Positions 49,101 to 56,983 of a stretch of DNA of 64,000 nt are shown piece by piece. The notes below the pieces were generated by a model. It was given only the letters and a program-made list of their open reading frames with translations, ran no database searches and was not told where the DNA came from. The translations under genes were made by a program, and so were the position numbers. Within the stretch, counting starts at the first letter, position 1. Every line of letters begins with the position of its first letter. Origin of the DNA: Prosthecobacter vanneervenii (GTDB lineage: Bacteria; Verrucomicrobiota; Verrucomicrobiia; Verrucomicrobiales; Verrucomicrobiaceae); assembly GCF_014203095.1 (NCBI RefSeq), contig NZ_JACHIG010000014.1, positions 1 to 64,000 on the forward strand. Direction: 5' to 3'.

Positions 49101-51947
49101 ATAACCGGCCCCGGGAAAGATGAGGTGCTGGCCCACGCGGTGGTCTTTGAGCCAGGTGAGCAGGCTTTTGTTCAACCCCACTTCCCAGGTGGGGTGAAGG
49201 GTGGGAAGAGCGATTTGAAGCAGCGGATTGAGCTGCGGATTGACACGCAGCTTTCTGGAGTAGGTGGGCTCGTTCCAGTAATGGTCGTTCTGCCAGGGAT
49301 ATTCCGGCAGGCGCAGGAGATATCTGCCATCCGGGTAGAGGGCGGACCAGTCCACGGCGTGGCCATTGACATGGAGAGCGGCCAGAGTGCCCAGCATGGT
49401 GGCGCGCTCGGGCTTTTGACGACGCAGGGATGGCAGCACCATGCCGCTGAGACCGGCGCCGGTGAGGCACTCCGTCATGGAATTGGAGAGCACCGGGTGC
49501 GGGCTGATCTCCAGAAAGTGGGTGTAACCTGCGGCGATGGCGGAGTCGATGGCCGGGGCGAAGAGCACGCTCTGGCGCACATTGCGCCACCAGTAGGCGG
49601 CATCGTAGTCGGTGCCTTCGGCCTGACGGCCGGTGACGGTGGAAAAGAGGCGGATGTTTCCTGCCTTGGGATTCAGGCCCGCGAGAGACTCGGCCAGCTC
49701 CTCGCGCACAGGTTCCATGTGAGCGCTGTGGAAGGCGTAGTTCACCGGCACATAGCGCACGAAGAGCGCACGCTGCTCCAGCGCGCGGAAGATTTCATCC
49801 ACGGCATCGGCATCTCCGGAGATGGAGACCATGCTGGGGCCGTTGACAGCGGCGAGAGCGGCGCGGTCGCCGTAGGGAGCGATCATGGCCTCGGCCTCCG
49901 CCTGAGTGAGCGCGGCGGCGATCATCTTGCCACGCAGGGGAGTCTTCTCCATGCAGCGTCCGCGATGGTGGATGACGCGCACGGCTTCGAGCAGATCCAA
50001 GGCACCGCAGGCATAAGCTGCGGCCACTTCCCCCATGCTGTGGCCCACGACGGCATGCGGATGCACGCCCCAGGATTTCCACAGCTCCGCGAGACCCACC
50101 TGCAGGGCAAAGAGGCCGGTCTGCGCGATGTGGGTTTCGTTCAGGCGAGTTGTTTTTTCATCGCGGTTGAGCTCGTCGATGAGCGAGCAGCCGCCGAGCC
50201 TGAGCAGTTCATCGTGGATGGTCTGGATGGTCTGGCGGAAGACGGGCTCCTGAGCCATGAGTTCACGGCCCATGGCCCACCACTGGGGACCCTGACCGCT
50301 GAAGACAAAGACGAGGCGGGCGTTTTTGACTGGCTGGCCCACGTGGAGTCCGGGGGCGGCTTCACCCGCGAGATAGGAAGTGAGGGCGGCGGAGATCTCA
50401 TCGCGCGTGCGGCCCACGGCGGCGAGGCGGAACTCATGGTGCGTGCGCCTGCGGGCAGCGGCGGCGCAGATGGCCTTGAGAGAGACTGAATCGTCTTCGA
50501 CGCAGAGGTAATTCTGGAAGGCGATGACCACGGACTGCAGCGCAGTCTCGGTGCCGCGCGCGGAGAGCGGCAGCAGGAGCTCGGGCTGGTCGGAGTCGTC
50601 ATGCACTGCCGCGGCGGGGGGCAGGCTGGCCTCCTGCGGTGCGGCCTCCAGCACGGCATGGGCATTGGTGCCGCCGAAGCCGAAGGAATTGATGCAGGCC
50701 AGCAGGCGGTGATCCGCGTCCCTTTTCAGAGGCGTGATTTCGGTGGGGACCTTGATCCGCAGGCGCTCGAAATTGAGCGAGGGGTTCGGATTTTTGAAAT
50801 GGAGGTTAGGCGGGACGATGCCGTGCTTGAGGCAGAGGGCCACCTTGATGAGACCCGCGATGCCGGACCCGGCTTCGAGGTGGCCGATGTTGGTCTTTAC
50901 GGAGCCGACGAGACAGTCGTCTCCAGCCTTGCGGCCCACGCCGAGGATGGTGCCGAGGGCGCTGCCTTCGATGAGGTCCCCCACGGCGGTGCCGGTGCCG
51001 TGTGCTTCAGCATACTGGATCTGATGCGGGGAGATGCCGGCCAGGCGGCAGGCCTCTTCCACCAGCGCCTGCTGGGAGCCACGGCTGGGCACGGTCATGC
51101 CGGAGGTGCGGCCGTCCTGATTGACGGCGGTGCTGCGGATCACCGCATAGATGGAGTCTCCATTGGCGAGTGCTGCGGAGAGCGGCTTGAGGTAGACGGC
51201 CCCCACGCCCTCTCCACGCACGAAGCCGTCGGCGCTGGCGTCGAAGGCTTTGCAGCGGCCGTCCGGAGACAGCATGTTCATGCTGGAGAAGGCGATGAAT
51301 GGATAAGCATTCAGGATGCAGTTAACCCCTGCGGCGACAGCACTGTGGCACTCCTTGTTCCAAATGGCGCGGCAGGCCATGTGCACGGCCACCATGGAGG
51401 AGGAGCAGGCGGTGTCCACGGCCACGCTGGGTCCCTGGAAGTTCAGCGCGTAGGAGATGCGGTTGGCGGCGATGCTGGCGGCATTGCCGGTGGCGGAGTA
51501 GGCGGAGGCGCCGCCACGGCCGAGGTTGTTGTGCTGGAGGTCGTTGTAGTCGTGGGTGGAGATGCCGACGAAGACGCCGGTGTCCTCTCCTTTGACGATG
51601 TCCACCTGCTGCCCGGCATCCACGAGGGACTCCCAGGCCACCTGGAGGAGGAGGCGCTGCTGGGGGTCGATGTACTGGGCCTCGCGCTGGGAGATGGCGA
51701 AGAAGCCGGGGTCAAAAGTGTCCACCTCGTCGATCAGTCCTGCCCACTTGGAGTAGGTGCGGCCGGGCTTGCCGGGCTCGGGGTCGTAGAAGTAGCGGGA
51801 ATCCCAGCGCTCCTGAGGCACCTCGCGGATGGCATCCACGCCATCGAGAAGCATCTGCCAGAAGGATTCGGCATTGGTGGCACCTCCGGGGAGGCGGCAG
51901 CCGATTCCTGTGATGGCGATGGGTTCAAGGGCGGTAGGCTCTGGCAT
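43125..51947 (-). CDS. Highly reducing type I polyketide synthase, KS-AT-DH-MT-ER-KR-ACP-reductase
   Basis: 2940 residues. KS (about 8-433): Cys181 in DTACSSS, His315 in HGTGT, His355 in NIGH. AT (about 545-865): Ser637 in GHSMGE, and an AFHS motif favouring malonyl-CoA. DH (about 915-1170): His936, Asp1103. C-methyltransferase: EIGAATGG near 1413. ER: AGTGGVG near 1965. KR: GGMGGFG near 2165 and GQANYAAAN near 2307. ACP: Ser2476 in GIDSLM. A C-terminal thioester-reductase-like SDR starts near 2570. One fully reducing module should act iteratively on methylated chains and release aldehyde or alcohol, but the reductase has atypical residues (Arg2738 where YxxxK has Lys). Confidence 0.9.
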   Translation of the reverse strand: MPEPTALEPIAITGIGCRLPGGATNAESFWQMLLDGVDAIREVPQERWDSRYFYDPEPGKPGRTYSKWAGLIDEVDTFDPGFFAISQREAQYIDPQQRLLLQVAWESLVDAGQQVDIVKGEDTGVFVGISTHDYNDLQHNNLGRGGASAYSATGNAASIAANRISYALNFQGPSVAVDTACSSSMVAVHMACRAIWNKECHSAVAAGVNCILNAYPFIAFSSMNMLSPDGRCKAFDASADGFVRGEGVGAVYLKPLSAALANGDSIYAVIRSTAVNQDGRTSGMTVPSRGSQQALVEEACRLAGISPHQIQYAEAHGTGTAVGDLIEGSALGTILGVGRKAGDDCLVGSVKTNIGHLEAGSGIAGLIKVALCLKHGIVPPNLHFKNPNPSLNFERLRIKVPTEITPLKRDADHRLLACINSFGFGGTNAHAVLEAAPQEASLPPAAAVHDDSDQPELLLPLSARGTETALQSVVIAFQNYLCVEDDSVSLKAICAAAARRRTHHEFRLAAVGRTRDEISAALTSYLAGEAAPGLHVGQPVKNARLVFVFSGQGPQWWAMGRELMAQEPVFRQTIQTIHDELLRLGGCSLIDELNRDEKTTRLNETHIAQTGLFALQVGLAELWKSWGVHPHAVVGHSMGEVAAAYACGALDLLEAVRVIHHRGRCMEKTPLRGKMIAAALTQAEAEAMIAPYGDRAALAAVNGPSMVSISGDADAVDEIFRALEQRALFVRYVPVNYAFHSAHMEPVREELAESLAGLNPKAGNIRLFSTVTGRQAEGTDYDAAYWWRNVRQSVLFAPAIDSAIAAGYTHFLEISPHPVLSNSMTECLTGAGLSGMVLPSLRRQKPERATMLGTLAALHVNGHAVDWSALYPDGRYLLRLPEYPWQNDHYWNEPTYSRKLRVNPQLNPLLQIALPTLHPTWEVGLNKSLLTWLKDHRVGQHLIFPGAGYVEMALAAGRELHPEQPVLIEELEIHRGCILPNGDDHPTMQIACIPAENTFVIQSTPAENPLSWTQHVTGRLRAEPERQRPAPFDLEAIRQRCLKEWTGEKLYHSAANADLRYGPQFQGLTHVWGGETEALARIEMPAAVATALDRYEVHPALLDACIHPSIAIPADDDGLYLPARMERIRCYAKPGDKVWAYVRRTQMIARKIILIDVFILNDAGEVLLEITDFLCKYTPLSSAPGSGAQADWLYQPEWHLKPLALSTAHSPADYLPDNAALAAALRQSIASHSADLGMNARYQEWEPRFLQLCRSSILSVLKHLGFRPKVGEVLTLDALVKRLKVQPAHEKRLHRLLTLLEPEGWLQPDTAASAPAWKVMAKPATVNPTKIWQEMVFHFPGFHPELILLDRCTSGLPDLLRGKCESAALISANMLEHAQAGSVFTRAYNHSIGEAVSAALAQLPEGRRVRILEIGAATGGVTASVLPRLPHAGVDYFYTDVSDRSFDQAAKKFSDYPAVQYRVLDLDLPPADQGFADEHFDLVILSNALSLTQNVQTALQHARQLLASSGLLIALEIDRPSPWHELVLGTNERWWQFADSALRSSHPLLPSAAWQQLLSAAGFTAVESVTDADNHSQTSQAILLARGPELPQPAATAEAAAEPGHWLLFADAQGLAQSLASALRARGDTCCIVTPAGEYSAPSADVVQLRAASPEDYTRLISSAGSLRGIVHLWSLDAPADAEPSTEALSSAQTLVCHSPLYLVQALNTAGITSLPGLWFVTRGAQPAGESARTLSLVQSPLHGMARVIMSEHPDLHCRSIDLDAAASSHDTDILLKELLHADDESEIAWRGEARYAQRLVHGSLDKLLQSPLSSLAEDQGFRLESAKPGSLDKLVFRAKPRRAPGPGEVEIEICAAALNFRDVMKALGIYPAEAADAMLLGDECAGRIVRVGAGVTQFKLGDEVMALAAGCFGSHVTTVEHAVLLKPAHLTMEEAATMMVTYLTASYALSHQGRMSKGERVLIHAGTGGVGQAAVRISQAVGAEIFATAGSAEKRAFLKKIGVHHVLDSRTLAFAEDIRRITQNEGIDLVLNSLAGEAIHQSLSLLRQYGRFLEIGKRDIYGNTKVGLFPFRKNLSYHAIDLGHALDPRNARPLMSSLKKLFSSRKLPALPYRTFALADAVTAFRYITQARQIGKVVLNVQGARVALSSDTPASALQLQPDATYLVVGGMGGFGMAMSEWLVKQGARHLVLSSRSGASTDEARAGIAAMQAAGAEVTVIQSDASDSASVTALLNQIAASHPPLRGVFHVAMVLDDGMISQLNAERFRKVTAPKINGAWNLHVQTRHLALDHFVMFSSVASIIGSPGQANYAAANAFLDALASHRRSLGLPALTINWGVMAGVGYVARHKKLEEHFARIGWSGITPAESLPIMGRLMQQPAISQMMVSRIDWAKWAALTPSIATTPRYAHLTTEDALKQQQSEDSNWLRDAVLNAQPAEQITLLDTFLREQVAKILRTSPAKIDSKLPLNEIGIDSLMAVELIHQIESQTGIAIPTGQLMGGTPTVQKLTEILLGHLTGGKAAPAAAAPAAESAPATAGEDFSADADLSRWDITFATDRVDASRIQQPRSIFLTGVQEFIGAYLLRDLLQQTQAEVHCLISAADAAAAMQQIESHLAHYRCWDDAFRTRIIPVLGDLSQPLLGLEPAAFAQLASTVEVIYHAAAHINHVAPYSVLRQVNVQGSVEVIRLATQSTLKPVHCLSSASALAASSALDDRPIHEDDPLPVHAKLKVGYSQSRWVSEQLFLQARARGLPVNVYRPGLFVGDDQTGICTTDNIIWLFIKTCIETGTGPDSSYSSLLTPVDYVSSALISLSKKLTGTGRNYHLINPSAPSFARLLDLAKAEGYRIHVLPEEEWENAISGGKGGIQPNPIAAYQLFIPRQVLTLLVQEQSEQFCHNTLQDLQGTGITCPPIDQPRMHRYLQYFASTGFLPPAADAAKS

Positions 51948-52108
51948 GGATGGTTGGTAGAAGGGGTGCTTACCTTTGTACGGTGCTGCTTGTCAAGAAA
52001 GCGGGTTGGAAATAGCTTCAGCAGAAGTGTTGCATTTTTGTGGACAGGTCCCACGTGCAAAGGAGCTTTTTTTTCTGACATGCCAGTGCCGCCGCCAACC
52101 ACCCTGCA
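51948..52108. promoter_or_regulatory. Divergent promoter region between PKS and permease genes
   Basis: 161 bp. TTGACA on the minus strand (51991-51996) could be a -35 for the PKS, but no convincing -10 follows. GTGGACAGGTCCCAC at 52040-52054 is a near-palindrome that might bind a regulator of both directions. A run of T lies at 52067-52074. Divergent sharing suggests, but does not prove, co-regulation. Confidence 0.35.
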
Positions 52109-54475
52109 ATGATCGCCACCCTCGACCGCAAGCTGCTTCGCGACATCGGCGGCATGAAGGGGCAGATCCTGATGGTGAGCCTGGTCATGGCCTGTGGAGT
52201 GGCGATGATGACCGTGACTCAAAGCACGATCCTGAGCCTGGAGAGCACGCGGGACGAGTACTACCACCGCTACCGGATGCCGGATGTGTTTGGCACGGTA
52301 AAGAGCGCGCCGCTTTCCCTGAGGCACCGGCTGGGCAGCATCCCGGGAGTGGCGGCGGTGGAGCTGCGCGTGGCGGATGAGGCGCTGCTGGACATGGAGA
52401 GCGTGAAGGAGCCGGTGAAGGCGCGGCTGGTGTCTCTGCCGCAGAGCGGGGATCAGAGCCTGAACCAGATCTTTCTCCGAAGAGGCCGGCTGCCGCTGGC
52501 CGGGGCGCAGCGGGAGGCGGTGGTGAGCGAGGCCTTTGCCACGGCGCATGGTCTGCAGATCGGCGACCGGATCACCGCCATCATGAAAGGGCACCGCGAC
52601 TACCTGGAGATCTGCGGCGTGGGGCTTTCGCCGGAGTTTGTGTTTGAAGCAGCGCCCGGGCAGACGCTGCCGGACAACCGGCACTACGGGGTCTTCTGGC
52701 TGCGCTATGAGCCGCTGGCGGTGGCGTATGATCTGGACGGCGCCTTCAATGACCTGTGCCTGGACCTGGCGCCCGGCGTGGATGCACAAGGCGTGGTGGA
52801 GGAGGTGGACCGGCTGATGTCGATCTACGGCGCGCCGGGGGCGTATGCCCGGAAGGACCACCCGAGCTCAAGGAGGCTGGAGGATGAGCTGCGCATCGTG
52901 CGTGCGCTGGCGCTGGCCTACCCCCTCGTGTTTCTGGGCGTGGCGGCCTTCATGGTCAATTCCGTGACCTCGCGTCTGGTGAGGCTGCAGCGGGAGCAGA
53001 TCGCGCAGCTGAAGGCGCTGGGCTACACCTCGTGGCAGGTGGGGCGGCACTATGTGAACTACGCGCTGGTGGTGGTGGTGGTGGGCAGCGCGGTGGGGGT
53101 GGTGGCGGGATGGCGGCTGGGGGATGTGCTGCTGCGGGTGTACACGCTGCTGTTTCACTTTCCGGAGCTGCGTTTTCAGATGGATCGCGGTGCAATGGTA
53201 ATGGCGCTGGTGGTGAGCGTGGCGGCCGCGCTGCTGGGAGTGGCCGCGGCGGTGTGGCTGGCGGTGAAGCTCTCCCCGGCGGAAGCCATGCGACCGGAAC
53301 CGCCCACGGATTTCAAGCCTTCGATGCTGGAGCGTCTCGGCATCACCAAGGGGATGGGGCTGGTGATGCGCATGGCGCTGCGAAACATCGAGCGCCGCCC
53401 GGTGCAGGCGGGCTTTACGGTCTGCGGGCTGGCTCTGGCCACGGGGCTGCTGGTGCTGCCCGGTGCGCTGGCAGACAGCGTGGACCATCTGCTGACCTAC
53501 CAGTGGAACGACCACTTTCGACAGAATGTGATGATCAACATGCGGGAGCCTGCCTCCCGCAGCACCACGCATGACATCGAGCACCTGCCCGGGGTGACCC
53601 TGGCGGAGCCGGTGCGCGGCTTTCTGGCACGGATGAGCCATGGGCACCACTCGCGGCGGCTTTACATCCTGGGGCTGGATCATGGCAGCCGGCTGATCTA
53701 TCCGCGAGACATGCAGGGACGGCCCATCGTGCTGCCGACGGAGGGCGTGGTGCTTTCCCAGAAGCTGGGAGAGGTGCTGGGGGTGAAGATCGGCGACCAG
53801 GTGGAAGTGCAGGCGATGGAGGGGCGCTGCGAGACGCGGGAGATCACGGTGAGCGGATTTATGGCGGACTTTTACGGCATGGCAGCCTACATGAACATCA
53901 ATGCCGCGAGGCTGCACCTGCGGGAAGGGGAGACGATGACAAGCGCGTTTCTGCGGGTGGATCCGAACCAGTGGGACAGCTTTATGAACGAGGTGAAAAA
54001 GCAGCCGAAGGTGGAGTTTGCCAGCGCGAAGAGCGACCAGCTGGCGGCCTTCCGTGCGTCCACGGGCGCGAGCATCGGCATGCTGAGAAAGGTCTTTCTG
54101 TGGCTGGCGGTGATCGTGGCCTTTGGCGTGGTGTACAACAGCGCCAGAATCGCGCTCTCTGAACGCGGGCGGGATCTGGCCACGCTGCGGGTGGTGGGGC
54201 TGACGAAGCGTGAGATCGCAGGCGTGCTGCTGGGGGAGCTCTCGCTGCTGGTGCTGGTGGCGCTGCCGCTGGGGCTGGTGTTTGGCAGCGTGCTGGCGTT
54301 TTACGTGATCGGCGCCGTGAGCAATGAGACCGTGCGGCTGCCAAACCTGATCCACCCGAGCACGTATGCGACATCCGCGCTGGTGGTCCTGGCGGCGGCG
54401 GGTGCTTCGTTCACGATGGTCGGTTTCATGCTCAACAAACTGGACCTGGTGAGCGTGCTGAAGGCGCGCGACTGA
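52109..54475 (+). CDS. FtsX-family ABC transporter permease (copy 1)
   Basis: A 788-residue protein. The layout is one N-terminal transmembrane helix (about 22-42), a large periplasmic MacB-type domain, a block of helices (about 265-400), a second periplasmic domain and a final helix block (about 660-788), meaning two FtsX domains in one chain, as in LolC/YtrF/DevC-type double permeases. It probably works with an ATPase encoded elsewhere, since none is here. It shares length and most sequence with the next gene, and the two starts face away from the PKS promoter region. Confidence 0.85.
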   Translation: MIATLDRKLLRDIGGMKGQILMVSLVMACGVAMMTVTQSTILSLESTRDEYYHRYRMPDVFGTVKSAPLSLRHRLGSIPGVAAVELRVADEALLDMESVKEPVKARLVSLPQSGDQSLNQIFLRRGRLPLAGAQREAVVSEAFATAHGLQIGDRITAIMKGHRDYLEICGVGLSPEFVFEAAPGQTLPDNRHYGVFWLRYEPLAVAYDLDGAFNDLCLDLAPGVDAQGVVEEVDRLMSIYGAPGAYARKDHPSSRRLEDELRIVRALALAYPLVFLGVAAFMVNSVTSRLVRLQREQIAQLKALGYTSWQVGRHYVNYALVVVVVGSAVGVVAGWRLGDVLLRVYTLLFHFPELRFQMDRGAMVMALVVSVAAALLGVAAAVWLAVKLSPAEAMRPEPPTDFKPSMLERLGITKGMGLVMRMALRNIERRPVQAGFTVCGLALATGLLVLPGALADSVDHLLTYQWNDHFRQNVMINMREPASRSTTHDIEHLPGVTLAEPVRGFLARMSHGHHSRRLYILGLDHGSRLIYPRDMQGRPIVLPTEGVVLSQKLGEVLGVKIGDQVEVQAMEGRCETREITVSGFMADFYGMAAYMNINAARLHLREGETMTSAFLRVDPNQWDSFMNEVKKQPKVEFASAKSDQLAAFRASTGASIGMLRKVFLWLAVIVAFGVVYNSARIALSERGRDLATLRVVGLTKREIAGVLLGELSLLVLVALPLGLVFGSVLAFYVIGAVSNETVRLPNLIHPSTYATSALVVLAAAGASFTMVGFMLNKLDLVSVLKARD

Positions 54476-54493
54476 TCGTATCCATAGACGCTT

Positions 54494-56860
54494 ATGCTGA
54501 CTCCGCTTGACCTGAAACTCTTCCGCGACCTGGGGCGCATGAAGGGGCAGATCGTGGCGGTGAGCCTGGTGATGGCGTGCGGGCTGGCGATGATGATCAT
54601 GACGCGCAGCATTGTGATGACGCTGGAAAGCACGCGGGACGCGTACTACCAGCGCTACCGGCTGGCGGATGTGTTTGCCTCGCTGAAGCGCGCGCCGCTT
54701 TCGCTGGCAGACCGTGTGGCGGAGATACCGGGTGTGGCGGCGGTGGAGGCGCGGGTGGTGGTGGATGCCACGCTGGACATCGTGGGCATGACAGAGCCCG
54801 CCTCGGGGCATCTGGTGTCGCTGCCGGAGGGGCGCTCGCAGACGCTGAACAAGATTTTCATCCGCCAGGGAAGGCTGCCGCTGCCGGACGAGCGCCGCCA
54901 TGCAGTGGTGAGCGAGTCGTTTGCGCTGGCGAACAAGCTGCAGATCGGAGACAGCCTGGCGGCGATCATCAACGGGCACCGGGATGCGATCATCATCTGC
55001 GGCATCGGACTTTCGCCGGAGTTCGTGTTTGAGGCACGGCCAGGGCAGACGCTGCCGGACAACAAGCGCTACGGCGTGTTTTGGATGAACTACCAGGCCA
55101 TAGCCGTGCCGTACAATCTTGACGGCGCCTTCAACGACATCTGCGTGGATCTTTCTCCAGGCGCGAAGCCGGGGCCCGTTCTGGCGGAGATGGACCGGCT
55201 GATGAAGGACTATGGCGCGCAGGGCGCCTACACCCGGCAGGACCACAACAGCGCCAAGCGGCTGGATGATGAGCTGAGCGTGGTGCGTGCGCTGTCGGTG
55301 GCGTATCCGGTGGTGTTTCTGAGCGTGGCGGCCTTCATGGTGAATGCGGTGCTGGCGCGTCTGGTGCGGCTGCAGCGGGAGCAGATCGCGCAGCTGAAGG
55401 CGCTGGGATATTCCTCCTGGCAGGTGGGCTGGCATTACCTGAACTATGCGCTGGTGATCGTGGTGCTGGGCACGCTGGCGGGCGGCCTGATCGGCCGCTG
55501 GGCGGGGGGCGGGCTGGTGCGCATCTACGATCTGTTTTTCCGCTTTCCGGCGCTGAACTTCCGCATGGACTACGGGGCGCTGGGGATCGCGCTGGTGATC
55601 AGCGCGGCGGCATCGTTTCTCGGCGTGGTGAGCGTGGTGTGGATGGCGGTGAAGCTGCCGCCTGCGGAGGCGATGCGGCCTGAGCCGCCGGCGGATTTCA
55701 AGCCGTCGATGCTGGAGCGCATCGGGCTCACGCGTGGCAGCGGTCCGGCGTTTCGCATGGCGCTGAGAAACATCGAGCGCAGGCCGGTGCAGGCGCTGTT
55801 TACGGTGTTTGGCCTGTCGCTGGCCACAGGGCTGATGGTGCTGCCGGGATCGATGGCGGACAGCATCGACTACCTGCTGACGTATCAATGGAACGATGTG
55901 CAGCGGCAGGATGTGGTGGTGTTTTTTGCCGAGCCGGGGTCTGGAGATGCGCTGCATAATGTGGAGCAGCTGCCCGGGGTGCAGCGTGCCGAGCCGGTGC
56001 GCGCGGTGCAGGCGCGCATCCGCTTTGGCCACCACTACCGCAAGCTGGCGGTGACAGGGCTGCCGAGAAACGCCGATCTCAACCGGCTGATGGATGCTGA
56101 GCGGCGGCGCATCGTGCTGCCGGAGGAGGGGATCGTGATGTCTGCACAACTGGGCCGCAGCCTTGGCGCGCACATTGGAGACGTGGTGCAGGTGGAGGCG
56201 CTGGAAGGCAGGCGCGACACGATGCAGGTGCCCGTGCGTGGATTTCTGGAGGACTTTGCGGGAGTGTCCGCCTTCATGGACATCGAGGCGCTGCACCGCC
56301 TGATGCATGAGGGCGAGACGGTGAGCGGTGCGTACCTGACGGTGGACCAGTCGCGGTGGGAGGAGTTTATGCGCGAGGTGAAAGACACGCCGCGTGTGGC
56401 CACCACGCTGGTGAAACAGGACCAGCTGGAGTCTTTCCGCAGCACGACAGGGCAGAGCATCGGCATTCTGAGAAAGCTGTATCTGGTGCTGGCCATCATC
56501 GTGGCTTTTGGGGTGGTGTATAACAGCGCACGCATCGCGCTCTCTGAGCGCAGCCGGGATCTGGCCACGCTGCGGGTCATCGGCTTTACGCAGCGTGAGG
56601 TGGCGGGTGTGCTGCTGGGGGAGCTGATGCTGCTGATCGCGAGCGCGCTGCCGCTGGGGCTGCTGTTTGGGCGCGGGCTGGCCACGCTGATCATTGAGAA
56701 AGTACGCACGGAGACGGTGCGGCTGCCGCTGGTGATCAGCCTGCACACATACACGCTGGCGGTGATCGTGGTGCTGGCGGCCTCGTGTGCATCCTTCCTG
56801 GTGGTGGGGCGCATGCTGCGGCAGCTGGACATGGTGGGAGTGCTGAAGGCGCGAGATTAA
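54494..56860 (+). CDS. FtsX-family ABC transporter permease (copy 2)
   Basis: A 788-residue paralogue of the preceding gene, 18 bp downstream. Shared stretches such as LTYQWND and FGVVYNSARIALSER, and the same length, point to tandem duplication. The variable parts are mainly in the periplasmic domains, which may tune substrate. The two could form a heterodimeric export or lipoprotein-release complex. The substrate, possibly the nearby polyketide product, is inferred only from position. Confidence 0.85.
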   Translation: MLTPLDLKLFRDLGRMKGQIVAVSLVMACGLAMMIMTRSIVMTLESTRDAYYQRYRLADVFASLKRAPLSLADRVAEIPGVAAVEARVVVDATLDIVGMTEPASGHLVSLPEGRSQTLNKIFIRQGRLPLPDERRHAVVSESFALANKLQIGDSLAAIINGHRDAIIICGIGLSPEFVFEARPGQTLPDNKRYGVFWMNYQAIAVPYNLDGAFNDICVDLSPGAKPGPVLAEMDRLMKDYGAQGAYTRQDHNSAKRLDDELSVVRALSVAYPVVFLSVAAFMVNAVLARLVRLQREQIAQLKALGYSSWQVGWHYLNYALVIVVLGTLAGGLIGRWAGGGLVRIYDLFFRFPALNFRMDYGALGIALVISAAASFLGVVSVVWMAVKLPPAEAMRPEPPADFKPSMLERIGLTRGSGPAFRMALRNIERRPVQALFTVFGLSLATGLMVLPGSMADSIDYLLTYQWNDVQRQDVVVFFAEPGSGDALHNVEQLPGVQRAEPVRAVQARIRFGHHYRKLAVTGLPRNADLNRLMDAERRRIVLPEEGIVMSAQLGRSLGAHIGDVVQVEALEGRRDTMQVPVRGFLEDFAGVSAFMDIEALHRLMHEGETVSGAYLTVDQSRWEEFMREVKDTPRVATTLVKQDQLESFRSTTGQSIGILRKLYLVLAIIVAFGVVYNSARIALSERSRDLATLRVIGFTQREVAGVLLGELMLLIASALPLGLLFGRGLATLIIEKVRTETVRLPLVISLHTYTLAVIVVLAASCASFLVVGRMLRQLDMVGVLKARD

Positions 56861-56983
56861 GTGACGAGAATGTCGCGAATGACCGAGTGCGCGTAGAGAA
56901 AAACTGGCGGGGGAGATCAGGCGAAGGCAGTGCTTTGAATGTAAAGATTCGACTTGAGGATCACGGCCCATGAAGGACCATGC

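Noticed and set aside
46854-50489. Long open frame antisense to the PKS gene (about 1200 codons)
   Set aside because: Mirrors the codon bias of the PKS on the other strand, has no domains, and its composition is Gly/Ala/Glu/His-rich as expected of a G+C-rich shadow frame.
52868-56971. Very long minus-strand open frame opposite the two permease genes
   Set aside because: Extremely Arg/His/Gln-rich with no recognisable motif, and covers two well-supported permease genes on the plus strand.
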